Origin: an uncultured Eubacteriaceae bacterium
GTDB lineage: Bacteria; Bacillota; Clostridia; Lachnospirales; CAG-274
Assembly: GCA_947565475.1 (NCBI GenBank)
Contig: CANOGI010000094.1
Location: 1 to 8,066 of the forward strand
Direction: 5' to 3'
Length of the DNA: 8,066 bases
Made by a program: the position numbers and the translations under genes. Shown piece after piece: positions 1 through 5,495 of the stretch (position 1 is its first letter; every line of letters begins with the position of its first letter). The notes under the pieces were generated by a model that saw only the letters and a list, made by a program, of their open reading frames with translations, searched no databases and was not told where the DNA came from.

Positions 1-851
1 AAAATCAGTTAAAAGAAGTTTCTTCTCACTACGATATAGGAAATGACTTTTATAAATTATGGCTTGATGAAACGATGAGCTATTCCTGCGGATATTTTAA
101 AAATGAGAATGACTCCTTATATGACGCTCAGATAAATAAAATAGATTACACTTTAAAAAAATTATATCTTAAAGAAGGACAAACGCTTTTAGACATAGGC
201 TGCGGTTGGGGACATCTTTTAATAACGGCGGCTAAAAAATATAAAATTAAGGGATTGGGAATAACTCTAAGTAAAGAACAGCAAAAAGAATTCCAAAAAC
301 GTATAAATGAAGAAAACCTCGAAAGCAGCTTAGAGGTTGAGCTTATGGACTATCGTGATTTACCGAGCCTTGACAGAAAATTTGACCGTATTGTAAGTAT
401 AGGTATGTTAGAACATGTTGGAAGAAAAAATTACGATAAATTTATAAAAACAGCGAAAAAAATATTAAATCCTGGCGGACTTTTCCTACTTCATTATATA
501 AGCGCGTTGAAAGAATTCGACGGAGATCCTTGGATAAAAAAATATATATTCCCCGGCGGAGTAATACCAAGCCTTCGGGAAATAGAAAACTTATTCGGAG
601 AGTATAATTTCCACACTTTAGACATTGAAAATTTGAGAAATCATTATACAAAAACATTATTATGCTGGAATAGAAATTTTCATAATAATTTAAGGGAGAT
701 ATCAAAAAAATTCAACTCCGAGTTTATAAGAATGTGGGAAATGTATCTTTGTTCCTGCGCCGCTATTTTCCATAACGGAGTTGTGGACTTACACCAAATT
801 CTTGTGACAAACGGAATAAATAATGATTTGCCTATGATTAGGTGGTATTAA
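1..851 (+). CDS. cfa: Cyclopropane-fatty-acyl-phospholipid synthase, 5'-truncated by window edge
   Basis: This enzyme transfers a methylene group from S-adenosylmethionine to double bonds of unsaturated acyl chains in membrane phospholipids. The reading frame is already open at base 3, so 282 residues are visible and about 100 N-terminal residues lie outside the window (the family is usually about 380-400 aa). The first visible residues, SSHYDIGNDFYKLWLDETMS, are a family hallmark. Counting from the internal Met at base 75, YSCGYF holds the conserved active-site Cys (C5). LDIGCGWG (39-46) is the SAM-binding glycine loop, EHVG (113-116) carries the conserved Glu, and LLHYI (138-142) carries the conserved His, which with a later Tyr in the YTKTLLCW stretch corresponds to the bicarbonate pocket of E. 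coli CFA synthase. No catalytic residue is missing. The Met at 75 is internal, not the start. The TAA stop at 849-851 lies inside a direct repeat flanking the next element. Identification is firm; the true start is not visible. Confidence 0.95.
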   Translation, partial: NQLKEVSSHYDIGNDFYKLWLDETMSYSCGYFKNENDSLYDAQINKIDYTLKKLYLKEGQTLLDIGCGWGHLLITAAKKYKIKGLGITLSKEQQKEFQKRINEENLESSLEVELMDYRDLPSLDRKFDRIVSIGMLEHVGRKNYDKFIKTAKKILNPGGLFLLHYISALKEFDGDPWIKKYIFPGGVIPSLREIENLFGEYNFHTLDIENLRNHYTKTLLCWNRNFHNNLREISKKFNSEFIRMWEMYLCSCAAIFHNGVVDLHQILVTNGINNDLPMIRWY

Positions 852-856
852 AAATA
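848..856. repeat. Left direct repeat of element 1 (candidate target-site duplication)
   Basis: TTAAAAATA here is repeated exactly at 956-964, on the two sides of the inverted-repeat element. This copy includes the TAA stop of cfa (849-851), so an insertion here would leave the cfa coding sequence intact. The sequence is AT-only, which lowers its weight on its own; its value is in the exact placement at both element ends. Confidence 0.5.
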
Positions 857-955
857 ACGAGAGTTGGATAAAAATTTATAGTTAACGAAACCTTTTTCTA
901 TCGCGAAAGCTAATCTCAAAGCTACGCTTTACTGCTATTTTTTATTGAACTCTCA
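857..955. mobile_element. Short inverted-repeat (MITE-like) element, copy 1
   Basis: A 99-bp non-coding element with imperfect terminal inverted repeats: the left end GAGAGTTGGATAAAAATT matches the reverse complement of the right end, GAGAGTTCAATAAAAAAT, at 15 of 18 positions. It is bounded by an exact 9-bp direct repeat, TTAAAAATA, at 848-856 and 956-964, as expected for a target-site duplication. Its left 47 bp align with the left end of the second element (978 onward) at about 35 of 47 positions, and the right ends also match (AATCTC... then ATTGAACTC). It encodes no protein, so if mobile it would need a transposase from elsewhere. The element class is an inference: a folding repeat with another role would look similar, and short AT-rich direct repeats can occur by chance. 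Confidence 0.55.
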
Positions 956-964
956 TTAAAAATA
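956..964. repeat. Right direct repeat of element 1 (candidate target-site duplication)
   Basis: Exact second copy of TTAAAAATA, directly after the right inverted-repeat end ...GAACTCTCA. Its first T could instead belong to the element, giving an 8-bp duplication. Confidence 0.5.
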
Positions 965-970
965 GTATAA

Positions 971-977
971 TAAATTA
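971..977. repeat. Left direct repeat of element 2 (candidate target-site duplication)
   Basis: TAAATTA, repeated exactly at 1226-1232 on the other side of the element. Short and AT-only, so suggestive rather than conclusive. Confidence 0.4.
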
Positions 978-1225
978 ATGTGAGTTCAACAAAAATTTAT
1001 GATTAATAGAACATTTTTCTATTGTAAAAAGTTTATAAACATCAAAAAATATTCTTTAAGCATAAAAACATTGAGGCTCTGCCTCATTCGCACCAACTTA
1101 AAAGATTAAAACCGTGGGACGCTGGCCCTTTTTAAAGGCTTGACCTAAACTTTATAATACAAAACTTTCGCTTTGCCTAATCTCGAAAAACGAAGTTTTT
1201 CTGTTATTTTTCATTGAACTCATGT
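978..1225. mobile_element. Inverted-repeat (MITE-like) element, copy 2, longer form
   Basis: A 248-bp non-coding element related to the one at 857-955. The left end ATGTGAGTTCAACAAAAATT and the reverse complement of the right end, ACATGAGTTCAATGAAAAAT, form imperfect terminal inverted repeats. An exact 7-bp direct repeat, TAAATTA, flanks it at 971-977 and 1226-1232. It is longer than copy 1 because of a roughly 145-bp interior stretch (about 1024-1168). That interior holds a 6-bp GC-rich hairpin (TGAGGC-TCT-GCCTCA, 1072-1086) and a near-palindrome GGCCCTTTTTAAAGGC (1124-1139). A further small hairpin, AAAAAC-GAA-GTTTTT, sits near the right end (about 1187-1201). There is no open frame of note. 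Both copies lie in the convergent gap after cfa, where insertions are tolerated. Mobility is inferred from symmetry and flanking repeats only. Confidence 0.55.
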
Positions 1226-1232
1226 TAAATTA
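1226..1232. repeat. Right direct repeat of element 2 (candidate target-site duplication)
   Basis: Second copy of TAAATTA, directly after the right inverted-repeat end ...GAACTCATGT. Confidence 0.4.
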
Positions 1233-1242
1233 TGATAAATAT

Positions 1243-1288
1243 AAAAATAAGCTATTCGCTTTTAACTCATAAGAACAGCTTATTTTTT
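1243..1288 (+). terminator. Terminator-like hairpin, possibly for cfa
   Basis: AAAAATAAGCT (1243-1253) pairs perfectly with AGCTTATTTTT (1277-1287), giving an 11-bp stem. The 23-nt intervening part can extend the stem a little (TTC with GAA), and the 3' arm ends in six T residues on the plus strand. This is the only stem followed by a T-run after cfa. The stem has few G-C pairs and the loop is long, and it lies nearly 400 bp past the cfa stop, beyond both inserted elements, so it could be the displaced original terminator. Intrinsic termination is an inference. Confidence 0.35.
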
Positions 1289-1296
1289 AACCTACA

Positions 1297-1335
1297 GAGT
1301 AAGTACCCCTGCTTAAAAAGCGGGGGTACTTACTC
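1297..1335. repeat. Strong 16-bp inverted repeat with 7-nt loop
   Basis: GAGTAAGTACCCCTGC (1297-1312) pairs with GCGGGGGTACTTACTC (1320-1335) around the loop TTAAAAA: 15 Watson-Crick pairs and one G-T wobble. Its G+C content is well above that of the flanking DNA. It is not followed by a T-run on either strand, so a plain intrinsic terminator is unlikely. It is the left edge of a structured block continuing to 1476. Confidence 0.75.
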
Positions 1336-1337
1336 TT

Positions 1338-1415
1338 GTATTCAGGTGGAGTGCAAGCCAGTTTTCACGGGCGAGTAGCAAAACGAAGTTTTGCGACCAG
1401 CCTTCCACTAAATAC
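1338..1415. other. Compact nested stem structure, possible structured RNA or repeat element; no gene recognised
   Basis: Outer pairing GTATT (1338-1342) with AATAC (1411-1415) continues as GGTGGA (1345-1350) with TCCACT (1404-1409). Inside is a second hairpin: GGC (1370-1372) with GCC (1400-1402), a symmetrical 5 x 5 internal loop (GAGTA against GACCA), then a perfect 7-bp stem GCAAAAC-GAA-GTTTTGC (1378-1394). The sequence AAAGGAGGAT follows at 1416-1425 but leads into no reading frame. I do not recognise a known riboswitch or RNA family. Alternatives are a dispersed palindromic repeat or an end of a mobile element. The strand of any transcript is unknown. Confidence 0.4.
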
Positions 1416-1437
1416 AAAGGAGGATACTTTCGCCATC

Positions 1438-1476
1438 GGTTACTCGAATTTTTGTTATACAAAAATTCAAGTAGTC
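1438..1476. repeat. 18-bp imperfect inverted repeat with 3-nt loop
   Basis: GGTTACTCGAATTTTTGT (1438-1455) pairs with ACAAAAATTCAAGTAGTC (1459-1476) around the loop TAT. There are 15 Watson-Crick pairs, two wobbles and one mismatch; the inner 10 bp are perfect. It lies about 70 bp beyond the kinase stop on the minus strand and could act as a 3' stem-loop for that transcript, but no U-run follows on either strand. It is adjacent to the nested structure at 1338-1415. Confidence 0.6.
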
Positions 1477-1547
1477 TTGACTAAAATACATATTATCGTC
1501 GATATACTTTTCATTGTAATATTTAATTGTAAATATCACATTTTCCA

Positions 1548-2981
1548 TTATTGCTTATTTTTATTCTTCACAAAGGGTAATGTAAAAATAAACTCACACC
1601 CCTTGTTAAGCTCACTGTTAAGAGTAATAACCTCTCCGTGAGCCAAAATAAATTCCTTAACTATGGATAAGCCTATTCCGCTGCCTTTTTTATCCTCGCC
1701 TCTCGAAACATCAGCTTTATAAAACCTGTCAAAAACCCTTTTTCTATCCTCTTCAGAAAGACCCCTTCCGTTATCTCTGACATATACCGCGATTTTTTTG
1801 TTATCGGTTTTTTTTGTTTCCAAAAATATCTCCCCACCTAAGTCGGTAAATTTAACAGCATTATCGATAAGATTATAAATAACTCTCTGTATTTTCTCAT
1901 AGTCCGCCCTTACAAAAAAAACCTTTTCCTCAAAAGTTACCCGCAAATTAATTTTTTTGCTTATAATTCTGTTTTCAAAATTAAAAATAGTCTTTTTAAT
2001 AAGGTCATTTATATCAAATTCAGACAAATCAAGAGTATTTTCCTCACCGTTAAGGTTATTTATGTTAATCATATTATTAGCGAGCGCCGCGAGCCTCTCC
2101 GACTCGTCAAGAACAATTTTTAAATAATGCTCCTGTTTTTCAGAGGGAATAGTCCCGTCAATAATCGCCTGTACAAATCCTTTCATTGATGTAAGAGGAG
2201 AACGTAGGTCATGAGAAATATTAGAAATAAACTCCCTGCGCCTTTTTTCCTGCTCATTAAGACTTTCCGCCATATCATTAAGACTTCTGGCGAGCTGTGC
2301 CACCTCATCCGAGCCTTTTACAAAAATCCTTTTTCCAAAATCCCCATTAGCAATAATTTTAGCCGCCTCGTTAATTTTTCTTAAAGGTTTAGTAACTTTT
2401 TTTGAGGAAAAATAAATAATAATAAAGCCAAAAAAACCTCCCGCTAAAATAATGCAAATAATTATTTTATATACATTGTTACCAAGCTTTTCAAGTTCTG
2501 TTAACGGAGAGCTCATAAAAATAACACCGTTTATATCTCCTTTAACCATAACAGGATAACCTACTGTAATAACAGGTTTATCAAATATTCCTCCCAAATT
2601 CCCTTTGCTTTCAGTAATATATCCGTTCATAGCCTCTTTCACCTCATAAGCGGCTATGTTTTCACCAAGCCATTTCATGTCAATATCATTAGAAATAATT
2701 CTGATTTTATAACTTGAGTCAACATAGATAAAACTCGCGTCAAGATATTCGTCAAGAATAGAAATTTCGTTGTCAAGCTTTTTTTTATCAAAAAAACCGC
2801 CCCAATAATAGGATTCCTCTAAAGCCTGAACAATCTTTCCTCCCTGCTCAGTAAGCAAATCTTTTTTCTGCCTCTCCAAATATAAACTAAAAGCCTTTAT
2901 AAGCGCCATTGTAATAAAAATAAGACTTATAACCAAAGCAACTAAATAAATAAGAAACAATTTTCCAAAAATGGATCGCAT
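1548..2981 (-). CDS. Membrane sensor histidine kinase (HAMP-HisKA-HATPase), orphan in this window
   Basis: A 477-aa two-component sensor kinase that would autophosphorylate and pass the phosphate to a response regulator. Order of parts: TM helix about residues 8-31; an extracytoplasmic sensor region of about 140 residues, including VITVGYPV and a GVIFMSS strand as seen in PAS/Cache-like sensor folds; TM helix about 171-193; HAMP linker to about 245; HisKA with phospho-acceptor H257 in FISNISHDLRSPLTSMKGF; then the ATPase with N box (NLIDNAVKF, about 370-378), G1 box DNGRG (403-407), F box RVFDRFYKAD and G2 box GSGIGLS (433-439). All catalytic boxes are present. The start chosen is the ATG at 2979-2981, preceded by AGAGGTG; an upstream in-frame TTG at 3041 has no good ribosome-binding site and would place charged residues before the TM helix. 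No response regulator gene adjoins it, so partner and signal are unknown. The overall layout resembles PhoR/ResE/WalK-like kinases. The upstream minus-strand gene ends 149 bp away, so it may be in the same operon or have its own promoter. Confidence 0.93.
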   Translation of the reverse strand: MRSIFGKLFLIYLVALVISLIFITMALIKAFSLYLERQKKDLLTEQGGKIVQALEESYYWGGFFDKKKLDNEISILDEYLDASFIYVDSSYKIRIISNDIDMKWLGENIAAYEVKEAMNGYITESKGNLGGIFDKPVITVGYPVMVKGDINGVIFMSSPLTELEKLGNNVYKIIICIILAGGFFGFIIIYFSSKKVTKPLRKINEAAKIIANGDFGKRIFVKGSDEVAQLARSLNDMAESLNEQEKRRREFISNISHDLRSPLTSMKGFVQAIIDGTIPSEKQEHYLKIVLDESERLAALANNMININNLNGEENTLDLSEFDINDLIKKTIFNFENRIISKKINLRVTFEEKVFFVRADYEKIQRVIYNLIDNAVKFTDLGGEIFLETKKTDNKKIAVYVRDNGRGLSEEDRKRVFDRFYKADVSRGEDKKGSGIGLSIVKEFILAHGEVITLNSELNKGCEFIFTLPFVKNKNKQ

Positions 2982-2987
2982 CAAAAG

Positions 2988-2994
2988 CACCTCT
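2988..2994 (-). promoter_or_regulatory. Ribosome-binding site fixing the kinase start
   Basis: On the minus strand AGAGGTG lies 6 nt before the ATG at 2981. This favours that start over the in-frame TTG 20 codons upstream, and it puts the first membrane helix at the extreme N terminus, as usual for these kinases. Confidence 0.75.
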
Positions 2995-3083
2995 GTAAAA
3001 TAATTTTCTATCGGGAAAAGCGGTTCATAAAAAAATTTCAAAAAATCAAAAATTTTATTAAAATTAATTTTTTATAGTATTCA

Positions 3084-3116
3084 ATTAAAATTTATATATA
3101 TTCATAAAATTTTAAT
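3084..3116. repeat. AT-only inverted repeat upstream of the kinase gene
   Basis: ATTAAAATTT (3084-3093) and AAATTTTAAT (3107-3116) form a perfect 10-bp stem with a 13-nt loop, in the 149-bp gap between the DUF3006 gene and the kinase. It could be a protein-binding dyad or a weak RNA stem, but in DNA this AT-rich it may be chance. I found no convincing sigma-A promoter in the gap. Confidence 0.3.
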
Positions 3117-3130
3117 AACCAAGCATATAA

Positions 3131-3346
3131 TTATTTCCAAAGAGAATTAAATTTTTCCTCTATTATCTTTTTTCTTTCCTTTGTTTTCTCGCTATCCAAA
3201 AAATACTTGCCATCAGTAAAAACAATCACATCCCCTTCTCTCGCCTCTTTAGGAATAAGATTGCTTTCAATATTCTCAATCTTTTCGCTGACAGTATTTT
3301 GACATACAGCGAAATTCTCCTCAAACCTATCAATTATATATTCCAT
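3131..3346 (-). CDS. DUF3006 family small protein
   Basis: A 71-aa acidic, probably cytoplasmic protein of unknown function. The N-terminal MEYIIDRFEENFAVC, the central EGDVIVFTDGKYFLD and the charged C-terminal helix ending NSLWK follow the DUF3006 pattern (a YIIDRFEG..AV start, a GDV.....G.Y..D core and an LW near the end), known from small Firmicute proteins, often next to other genes. There is no signal peptide or TM segment. The start is the ATG at 3344-3346, with the Shine-Dalgarno-like TGAGGG 8 nt upstream; the frame extends further upstream but only through the end of the cupin gene, so the longer reading is rejected. It begins 11 bp after the cupin stop, so the two are very probably co-transcribed. 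The family match is from memory of its motifs; function cannot be stated. Confidence 0.8.
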   Translation of the reverse strand: MEYIIDRFEENFAVCQNTVSEKIENIESNLIPKEAREGDVIVFTDGKYFLDSEKTKERKKIIEEKFNSLWK

Positions 3347-3354
3347 ACAAGTAA

Positions 3355-3360
3355 CCCTCA
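3355..3360 (-). promoter_or_regulatory. Ribosome-binding site overlapping the cupin stop codon
   Basis: On the minus strand TGAGGG contains both the TGA stop of the cupin (3358-3360) and the Shine-Dalgarno core for the DUF3006 gene, 8 nt before its ATG. A ribosome finishing the cupin would cover the next start signal, which suggests translational coupling. Confidence 0.55.
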
Positions 3361-3696
3361 TTTCCTCAAAAAATCTTCTCTCAATGGTGAAAATATATCT
3401 ATAAGCACTCCTCTTTTTCCAAGAAGCTTGCAACCATGAAGCACATTAGAGGGAACATAAACCGTATCGCCAGCTCCGATAATTTTTGTCTCGTCACCAA
3501 CAGTATACTCAAACTCTCCTTCCGTACAGTAACTCGCCTGTTCATGTATATGAGTGTGAGGCGCCCCTTCTCCGCCGTTCTCAAAAATAACCTCAACAAA
3601 CATGATATTTCCACCGTGGGCTTTCACTTTTCTATAGTTCTTTCCCTCCTCAATAACTTCCGTTTCAATATCTTTATCATAGAAAAAATTTGACAT
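3358..3696 (-). CDS. Small single-domain cupin protein
   Basis: A 112-aa protein with one conserved beta-barrel cupin domain (cupin_2 type). The first cupin motif is at about 41-60, GGEGAPHTHIHEQ...EG, with likely metal ligands H47, H49 (or H51) and Q53; the second is GDTVYVPSNVLHG (76-88) with ligand H87. All ligands of a metal-binding cupin are therefore present, but the substrate cannot be read from sequence. Relatives include sugar isomerases, dioxygenases and ligand-sensing proteins. It is soluble, with no signal peptide. The start is supported by GGAGGT 7 nt before the ATG. It is first in a minus-strand group with the DUF3006 gene 11 bp downstream and a sensor kinase beyond, and is preceded by an extended -10 promoter at 3777-3785. 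Confidence 0.88.
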   Translation of the reverse strand: MSNFFYDKDIETEVIEEGKNYRKVKAHGGNIMFVEVIFENGGEGAPHTHIHEQASYCTEGEFEYTVGDETKIIGAGDTVYVPSNVLHGCKLLGKRGVLIDIFSPLREDFLRK

Positions 3697-3776
3697 AAAA
3701 TTACCTCCAAAAATATAATAAAGTTAAGCGTGATACTCAGTTTCTGATGAAGTATAAACATTCTTTAGCGCCTTTT

Positions 3777-3785
3777 ATTATACCA
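3777..3785 (-). promoter_or_regulatory. Extended -10 promoter for the cupin-DUF3006 genes
   Basis: On the minus strand the sequence reads TGGTATAAT: a consensus TATAAT (3777-3782) with the TGn extension that lets sigma-A promoters work with a poor -35. The hexamer 17 nt upstream, TTTTCA, matches TTGACA at 4 of 6 positions. Transcription would start near 3770, giving a leader of about 75 nt containing a small ATACT/AGTAT dyad. Confidence 0.55.
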
Positions 3786-3814
3786 TATTTTTTCAGCTTT
3801 GAAAATATAAAACC

Positions 3815-3843
3815 GTATAAATAAATTTAAAAAGTCATATAAT
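3815..3843 (+). promoter_or_regulatory. yqfC: Sigma-E-like promoter for yqfC
   Basis: GTATAAA (3815-3821) and CATATAAT (3836-3843) are separated by 14 nt, close to the sigma-E pattern of an ATA-type -35 and a CATACAAT-type -10 with 13-15 nt between. yqfC and yqfD belong to the mother-cell sigma-E regulon in B. subtilis, which makes the match sensible here. The predicted start near 3850 leaves a leader of only about 15 nt, with the ribosome-binding site at its 5' end. TATAAT within the -10 could also serve sigma-A, but no -35 is suitably placed. AT-rich DNA makes chance matches likely. Confidence 0.45.
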
Positions 3844-3864
3844 TTTTTAAAGGGAGGTATAAAA

Positions 3865-4152
3865 ATGAATCTCAATAAAAAATCCCCCATAAAATCATTA
3901 AAAGCTAATTTAACAACAGCGCTTGATTTACCGAGAGAAATAATGCTTAATCTTCCATTAATAACTATTACAGGCAAAAATAGTATGTCAATAGAAAATT
4001 ACAAAAATATAATAGAATACAATCAAAAAAAAATAAGAATATCCACCACTGAGGGAATAATCACCATAAAAGGGACAAAGCTTTTTTTAAAAGAGTTAAG
4101 AAAAGATTTAATAGTAATATCGGGGACAATCTCAAATTTTGAGTATATATAA
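3865..4152 (+). CDS. yqfC: Sporulation protein YqfC (YabP/YqfC family)
   Basis: A 95-aa small sporulation protein. The features seen are LDLPREIMLNLPLITITGKNS (about 25-45, split by family position), the central IENYKNIIEYNQKKIRISTTEG and the late IKGTKLFLKELRKDLIVISGTI, which follow the YabP/YqfC pattern of a short beta-rich domain (D.P.....LP.I...G.....IEN...I..Y....I.I.T..G...I.G). In B. subtilis it is made in the mother cell under sigma-E; its biochemical role is unknown. The start is well supported by GGGAGGT 6 nt before the ATG. It lies 140 bp before yqfD, a wider gap than usual in this pair, filled with AT-rich DNA in which I see no clear terminator or promoter. There is no TM segment or signal peptide. 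Confidence 0.92.
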   Translation: MNLNKKSPIKSLKANLTTALDLPREIMLNLPLITITGKNSMSIENYKNIIEYNQKKIRISTTEGIITIKGTKLFLKELRKDLIVISGTISNFEYI

Positions 4153-4292
4153 AATTTTTTTAACACTCACTTTATTGATAAACTCATCGCGATTTAATTT
4201 TCTTGTTCCTTTCTTAAAAATTCTTTCTGAAAAAAACAAATATATTACTTTTTTATTAAATTTATATTATTTTTTGTTGTAGGTGATAAAAT

Positions 4293-5495
4293 ATGCTTTC
4301 AATACTATGGAATTATTTGCTCGGTTATGTTATTATAGAGGTGAGAGGTTTTTCTATAGAACGTTTTCTAAACCTTATATCAAAAAAAGGAATTTTCATA
4401 TGGGATTTAACAGAGACACAAAGAGGTGCGGAAATGAAAGTTTCCGTAAAAGATTTTAAAAAATTAAAACCTTACACAAAAAAATCAAAATGCCATATTA
4501 AAATAAAAGGTCGTTTCGGAAGACCTTTTATAATAAAATCCTTAAAAAAAAGACAACTTTACATATTGGGAATAATAGTTTTTATAGTGTCCCTTTATAC
4601 TCTTTCTTCTTTTATATGGTTGATTGAGGTAAGCGGAAATTCTCGGATAAAAACAAAAGATATATTAAGTTTCTGTGAGGCAAAAGGATTTTCAGTAGGC
4701 TCTTATAAAAATTCCGTCGATACGGATAATTTAAAAAAAGAATTAAAAAATCATTTTCCTGAAATCTCGTGGATAACAATAGAGATGAAAGGCACAAAAG
4801 CTTCTATAGAACTCAGAGAAACGCTTCCCATTATAAAGAATATAGACGCGTCCGAACCGTGTGATATAGCTGCCAAGGAAGACGCTATAATAGAATCCAT
4901 AATAACTAAAAGAGGCTCCCCTCTTGTAAAAAAGGGAGACGCCGTCTCAAAAGGCGACATACTTGTTTCGGGTGAGCTTTTAATATCTGAGGATGAAAAT
5001 GGAACAGTAAAAAATTACACCCATTCTTTCGCCGAGATAAAAGGGAAAATAACCCGTAAAATGACCGCTTCTGTTCCTTTCAAATATAACGAGAAAATAT
5101 ACAGCGGAAAAGAGGAAAATTTATATAATTTAGAGCTCTTCGGAAAAAAACTGAAAATCTATAATCCCGAAACAGAATTTGAGAACTATGATACATACAA
5201 CTCTTTAGGACAATTAAAAATAACCGATGATTACCCTCTTCCGTTAATTTTAATAACAACCACATATAAAGAGTTTTACTATAAAGAAAAAGTCCGTACG
5301 GTCGATGAGGCTAAAAAAAGAGGTGAAATATTAATAAATAAACAAATACTTGAAACTTTTGATTTTAATACGGATATAATAAACAAGTCATATGTATATG
5401 AAAAAACTGATAAAGAGCTAATTATAACGGCTTATGTAACAGTAATATCGGACATAGGAGAAGAACAAAAAATCGAAAGGAGCACATCAAATTAA
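4293..5495 (+). CDS. yqfD: Sporulation membrane protein YqfD
   Basis: A 400-aa protein, the usual length for YqfD. The N-terminal part, about 1-85, starts LWNYLLGYVIIEVRGFSIERFLN, typical of the family, and ends in a basic stretch before a single TM helix at about 89-110 (LYILGIIVFIVSLYTLSSFIWL). After it comes IEVSGNSRIKTKDILSFCEAKG, resembling the POTRA/FtsQ-type fold start, then a large domain of about 290 residues predicted outside the membrane. The start at 4293 has AGGTGA 6 nt upstream. In B. subtilis yqfD is sigma-E dependent and needed for efficient sporulation; molecular function is not settled. Its TAA stop overlaps the ATG of phoH by one base (TAATG), so translational coupling with phoH is likely. 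Confidence 0.93.
   Translation: MLSILWNYLLGYVIIEVRGFSIERFLNLISKKGIFIWDLTETQRGAEMKVSVKDFKKLKPYTKKSKCHIKIKGRFGRPFIIKSLKKRQLYILGIIVFIVSLYTLSSFIWLIEVSGNSRIKTKDILSFCEAKGFSVGSYKNSVDTDNLKKELKNHFPEISWITIEMKGTKASIELRETLPIIKNIDASEPCDIAAKEDAIIESIITKRGSPLVKKGDAVSKGDILVSGELLISEDENGTVKNYTHSFAEIKGKITRKMTASVPFKYNEKIYSGKEENLYNLELFGKKLKIYNPETEFENYDTYNSLGQLKITDDYPLPLILITTTYKEFYYKEKVRTVDEAKKRGEILINKQILETFDFNTDIINKSYVYEKTDKELIITAYVTVISDIGEEQKIERSTSN

Noticed and set aside
442..705. 87-codon minus-strand frame inside cfa
   Set aside because: Antisense to a well-supported enzyme gene, with no recognisable domain.
1438..1476. Intrinsic terminator for cfa or the kinase
   Set aside because: The stem is strong but no T-run follows on either strand.
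852..1547. CRISPR array or tRNA in the repeat-rich gap
   Set aside because: The repeats are only two copies with inverted ends and unequal spacing, and no cloverleaf-like set of arms or acceptor end was found.
1336..1641. 101-codon open frame on the plus strand starting with TTG
   Set aside because: Its start lies in the structured block, it runs through three dyads, has no ribosome-binding site and then overlaps the 3' end of the kinase gene antisense. Best read as an accidental frame through repeat DNA.
2982..3041. 20-codon upstream extension of the kinase from a TTG
   Set aside because: No good ribosome-binding site before the TTG, while AGAGGTG is placed correctly before the ATG at 2981, and the extension would precede the first membrane helix with unlike sequence.
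3347..3433. N-terminal extension of the DUF3006 gene
   Set aside because: It overlaps the end of the cupin in another frame; the family begins at MEYIIDRF, and a ribosome-binding site precedes that Met.
3399..3693. Open frames in other phases across the cupin gene on both strands
   Set aside because: Shadows of the cupin coding sequence with no domain signal; the cupin frame has the metal-ligand motifs and a ribosome-binding site.
3765..3977. 70-codon minus-strand frame across the yqfC start
   Set aside because: Antisense to yqfC and across its control region, with no recognisable motif.
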